From Paenibacillus antarcticus (GTDB taxonomy: Bacteria > Bacillota > Bacilli > Paenibacillales > Paenibacillaceae): a stretch of DNA of 64,000 nucleotides. Under the pieces are notes generated by a model that made no database searches, had not been told where the DNA came from, and saw nothing but the letters and a program-made list of their open reading frames with translations. Each line of letters opens with the position of its first letter. Position 1 is the stretch's first letter. Shown piece after piece: positions 63,298 to 64,000 of the stretch. A program made the position numbers and the translations under genes. Location of the stretch: NCBI RefSeq assembly GCF_001637225.1, contig NZ_LVJI01000001.1, positions 372,001 to 436,000 of the forward strand, given 5' to 3'.

Positions 63298-64000
63298 ATA
63301 ACTTCCTCGCGATCATGTGGAATGCCCGAACGTTAGCAAATTCAGGAGACCCATCGATTAACGTGGCTCCAGTGAAAAATTGTTTAATGTGGGATGAAAG
63401 AACCTCAGCTCCACCGCCACAAAGATAAACCGTATCTCCTGCTTTCCAACCGTTCGCCAATGCTCGAATTGCGATCTGTCGGGCGAATGCTGCAGGTTGA
63501 GTTGATCTTACTGTCTCCATACCGCTTCCCAACGTGAAGCTGTGCTTGTCGTTGAACTTCCTATCAATGACCGTACCGAAATTAACAGTGCCACTTCCGA
63601 TGTCGATTACACGAACAACGCCACCGCCAGGAACCAACAACCCAACACTAACTCCTTCAGCAGCCACCTCACACCGTTTAATTATGATGGTCTTTTTCTT
63701 TCCGTTTACCGTCATTTCGTGGCGACCTAATAACATTTCCTTAATCACTTTCTTTTCAATTTCCGTATGGCCACTAATTGGTTGCCCGACAACAATACTA
63801 TGCTCTGTTCCTTCTGCGTACTGGTGTAGCGCAAGCAGGACCCGTAACCTCGCGTCCGGATGTGCTTTCGTCTCTCCTTTCTGACTTTCCACGAATTCAC
63901 TTTCCAACAACGCTAAGGATCCAGCAAACCCTCGCAAGCCGTTGTATTCAAATTCGATACCTCCATCACTTTTTAAATTACGTTCCCTGTATTCACCGAT
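63290..64000 (-). CDS. ParM/StbA-type actin-like ATPase, 5' end outside the window
   Basis: Partial: the reading frame is open to the right edge, with no start visible. The visible 237 residues hold the phosphate 2 motif DIGSGTVNFGT and the adenosine motif CGGGAEVLS of the actin-like ATPase fold, with VVGQPISGHTEIEK before them. Together with the adjacent small adaptor-like gene it forms a type II plasmid-segregation pair. A plasmid or plasmid-like ICE is the likely carrier. Confidence 0.8.
   Translation of the reverse strand: MGEYRERNLKSDGGIEFEYNGLRGFAGSLALLESEFVESQKGETKAHPDARLRVLLALHQYAEGTEHSIVVGQPISGHTEIEKKVIKEMLLGRHEMTVNGKKKTIIIKRCEVAAEGVSVGLLVPGGGVVRVIDIGSGTVNFGTVIDRKFNDKHSFTLGSGMETVRSTQPAAFARQIAIRALANGWKAGDTVYLCGGGAEVLSSHIKQFFTGATLIDGSPEFANVRAFHMIARKLYG

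Noticed and set aside
1..64000. tRNA or rRNA genes
   Set aside because: No cloverleaf or rRNA signature noticed on reading both strands; a tRNAscan run would settle it.

Overview
The window is low-GC Firmicutes DNA, most like Paenibacillus. Signs are strong AGGAGG ribosome sites with frequent TTG/GTG starts, an SLH-anchored surface protein, a YjcZ-type 35-residue sporulation peptide, CcpA cre sites, a chitin-type LPMO and Opp/Dpp and sugar ABC systems. No rRNA, tRNA or CRISPR was seen. This was read by eye, with no database search.

Layout. 0-1.7 kb: the end of an alpha/beta hydrolase and a small ORF. 1.7-5.2 and 8.5-11.9 kb: two peptide-antibiotic-type modules, each with response regulator, histidine kinase, ABC ATPase and ABC-2 permease. 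Between them lie a GT2 glycosyltransferase and a secreted AA10 LPMO under an exact cre match. 12.1-13.6 kb: an HTH/helical-repeat regulator whose 3' end overlaps a 31-codon exported-peptide ORF with a perfect ribosome site, an RRNPP-type quorum-sensing candidate. A complete oligopeptide ABC operon (17.3-22.9 kb), of the kind that imports such peptides, lies close by. 13.7-17.1 kb: a lectin-fold protein, a UbiA prenyltransferase, a GNAT, the YjcZ peptide and a racemase-like protein. 22.8-33 kb: tandem 48-bp hairpin repeats, a PHP hydrolase, WrbA, a secreted protein, a split Feo iron system, a hydrolase, a MocR regulator divergent from an EamA exporter, and a STAS-like protein. 33-47 kb: 2,3-butanediol dehydrogenase with a divergent LacI regulator, a chemoreceptor, a CynX-type MFS protein, a LacI-controlled sugar ABC operon, and a secreted DUF4832-like glycosidase candidate with a discoidin-like tail.

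47.2-60.6 kb looks like an integration hot spot. Two homologous sites in direct orientation, 13.3 kb apart, each carry an AAACCCTTG-N5-CAAGGGTTT-type dyad and a block resembling the last codons of groEL (Met-Gly-Gly-Met-Met/Ile-stop). Between them are an rRNA methyltransferase, a Dus enzyme, the SLH protein, a mosaic of broken mobile-element genes (MFS tail, conjugation ATPase, XRE regulator, frameshifted acyltransferase), two decayed tyrosine-integrase remnants, and an intact AraC-sulfatase pair between those remnants.

60.6-64 kb begins a plasmid- or ICE-like backbone on the minus strand: a ParM-type actin ATPase (cut by the window edge), a small adaptor-like protein, a four-Cys mini-protein, a small membrane protein, an FtsK/TcpA-type ATPase and a replication-relaxation protein. 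A third, larger dyad (60622-60656) lies at the junction. The right end of the window therefore looks like stacked mobile elements at one chromosomal site.
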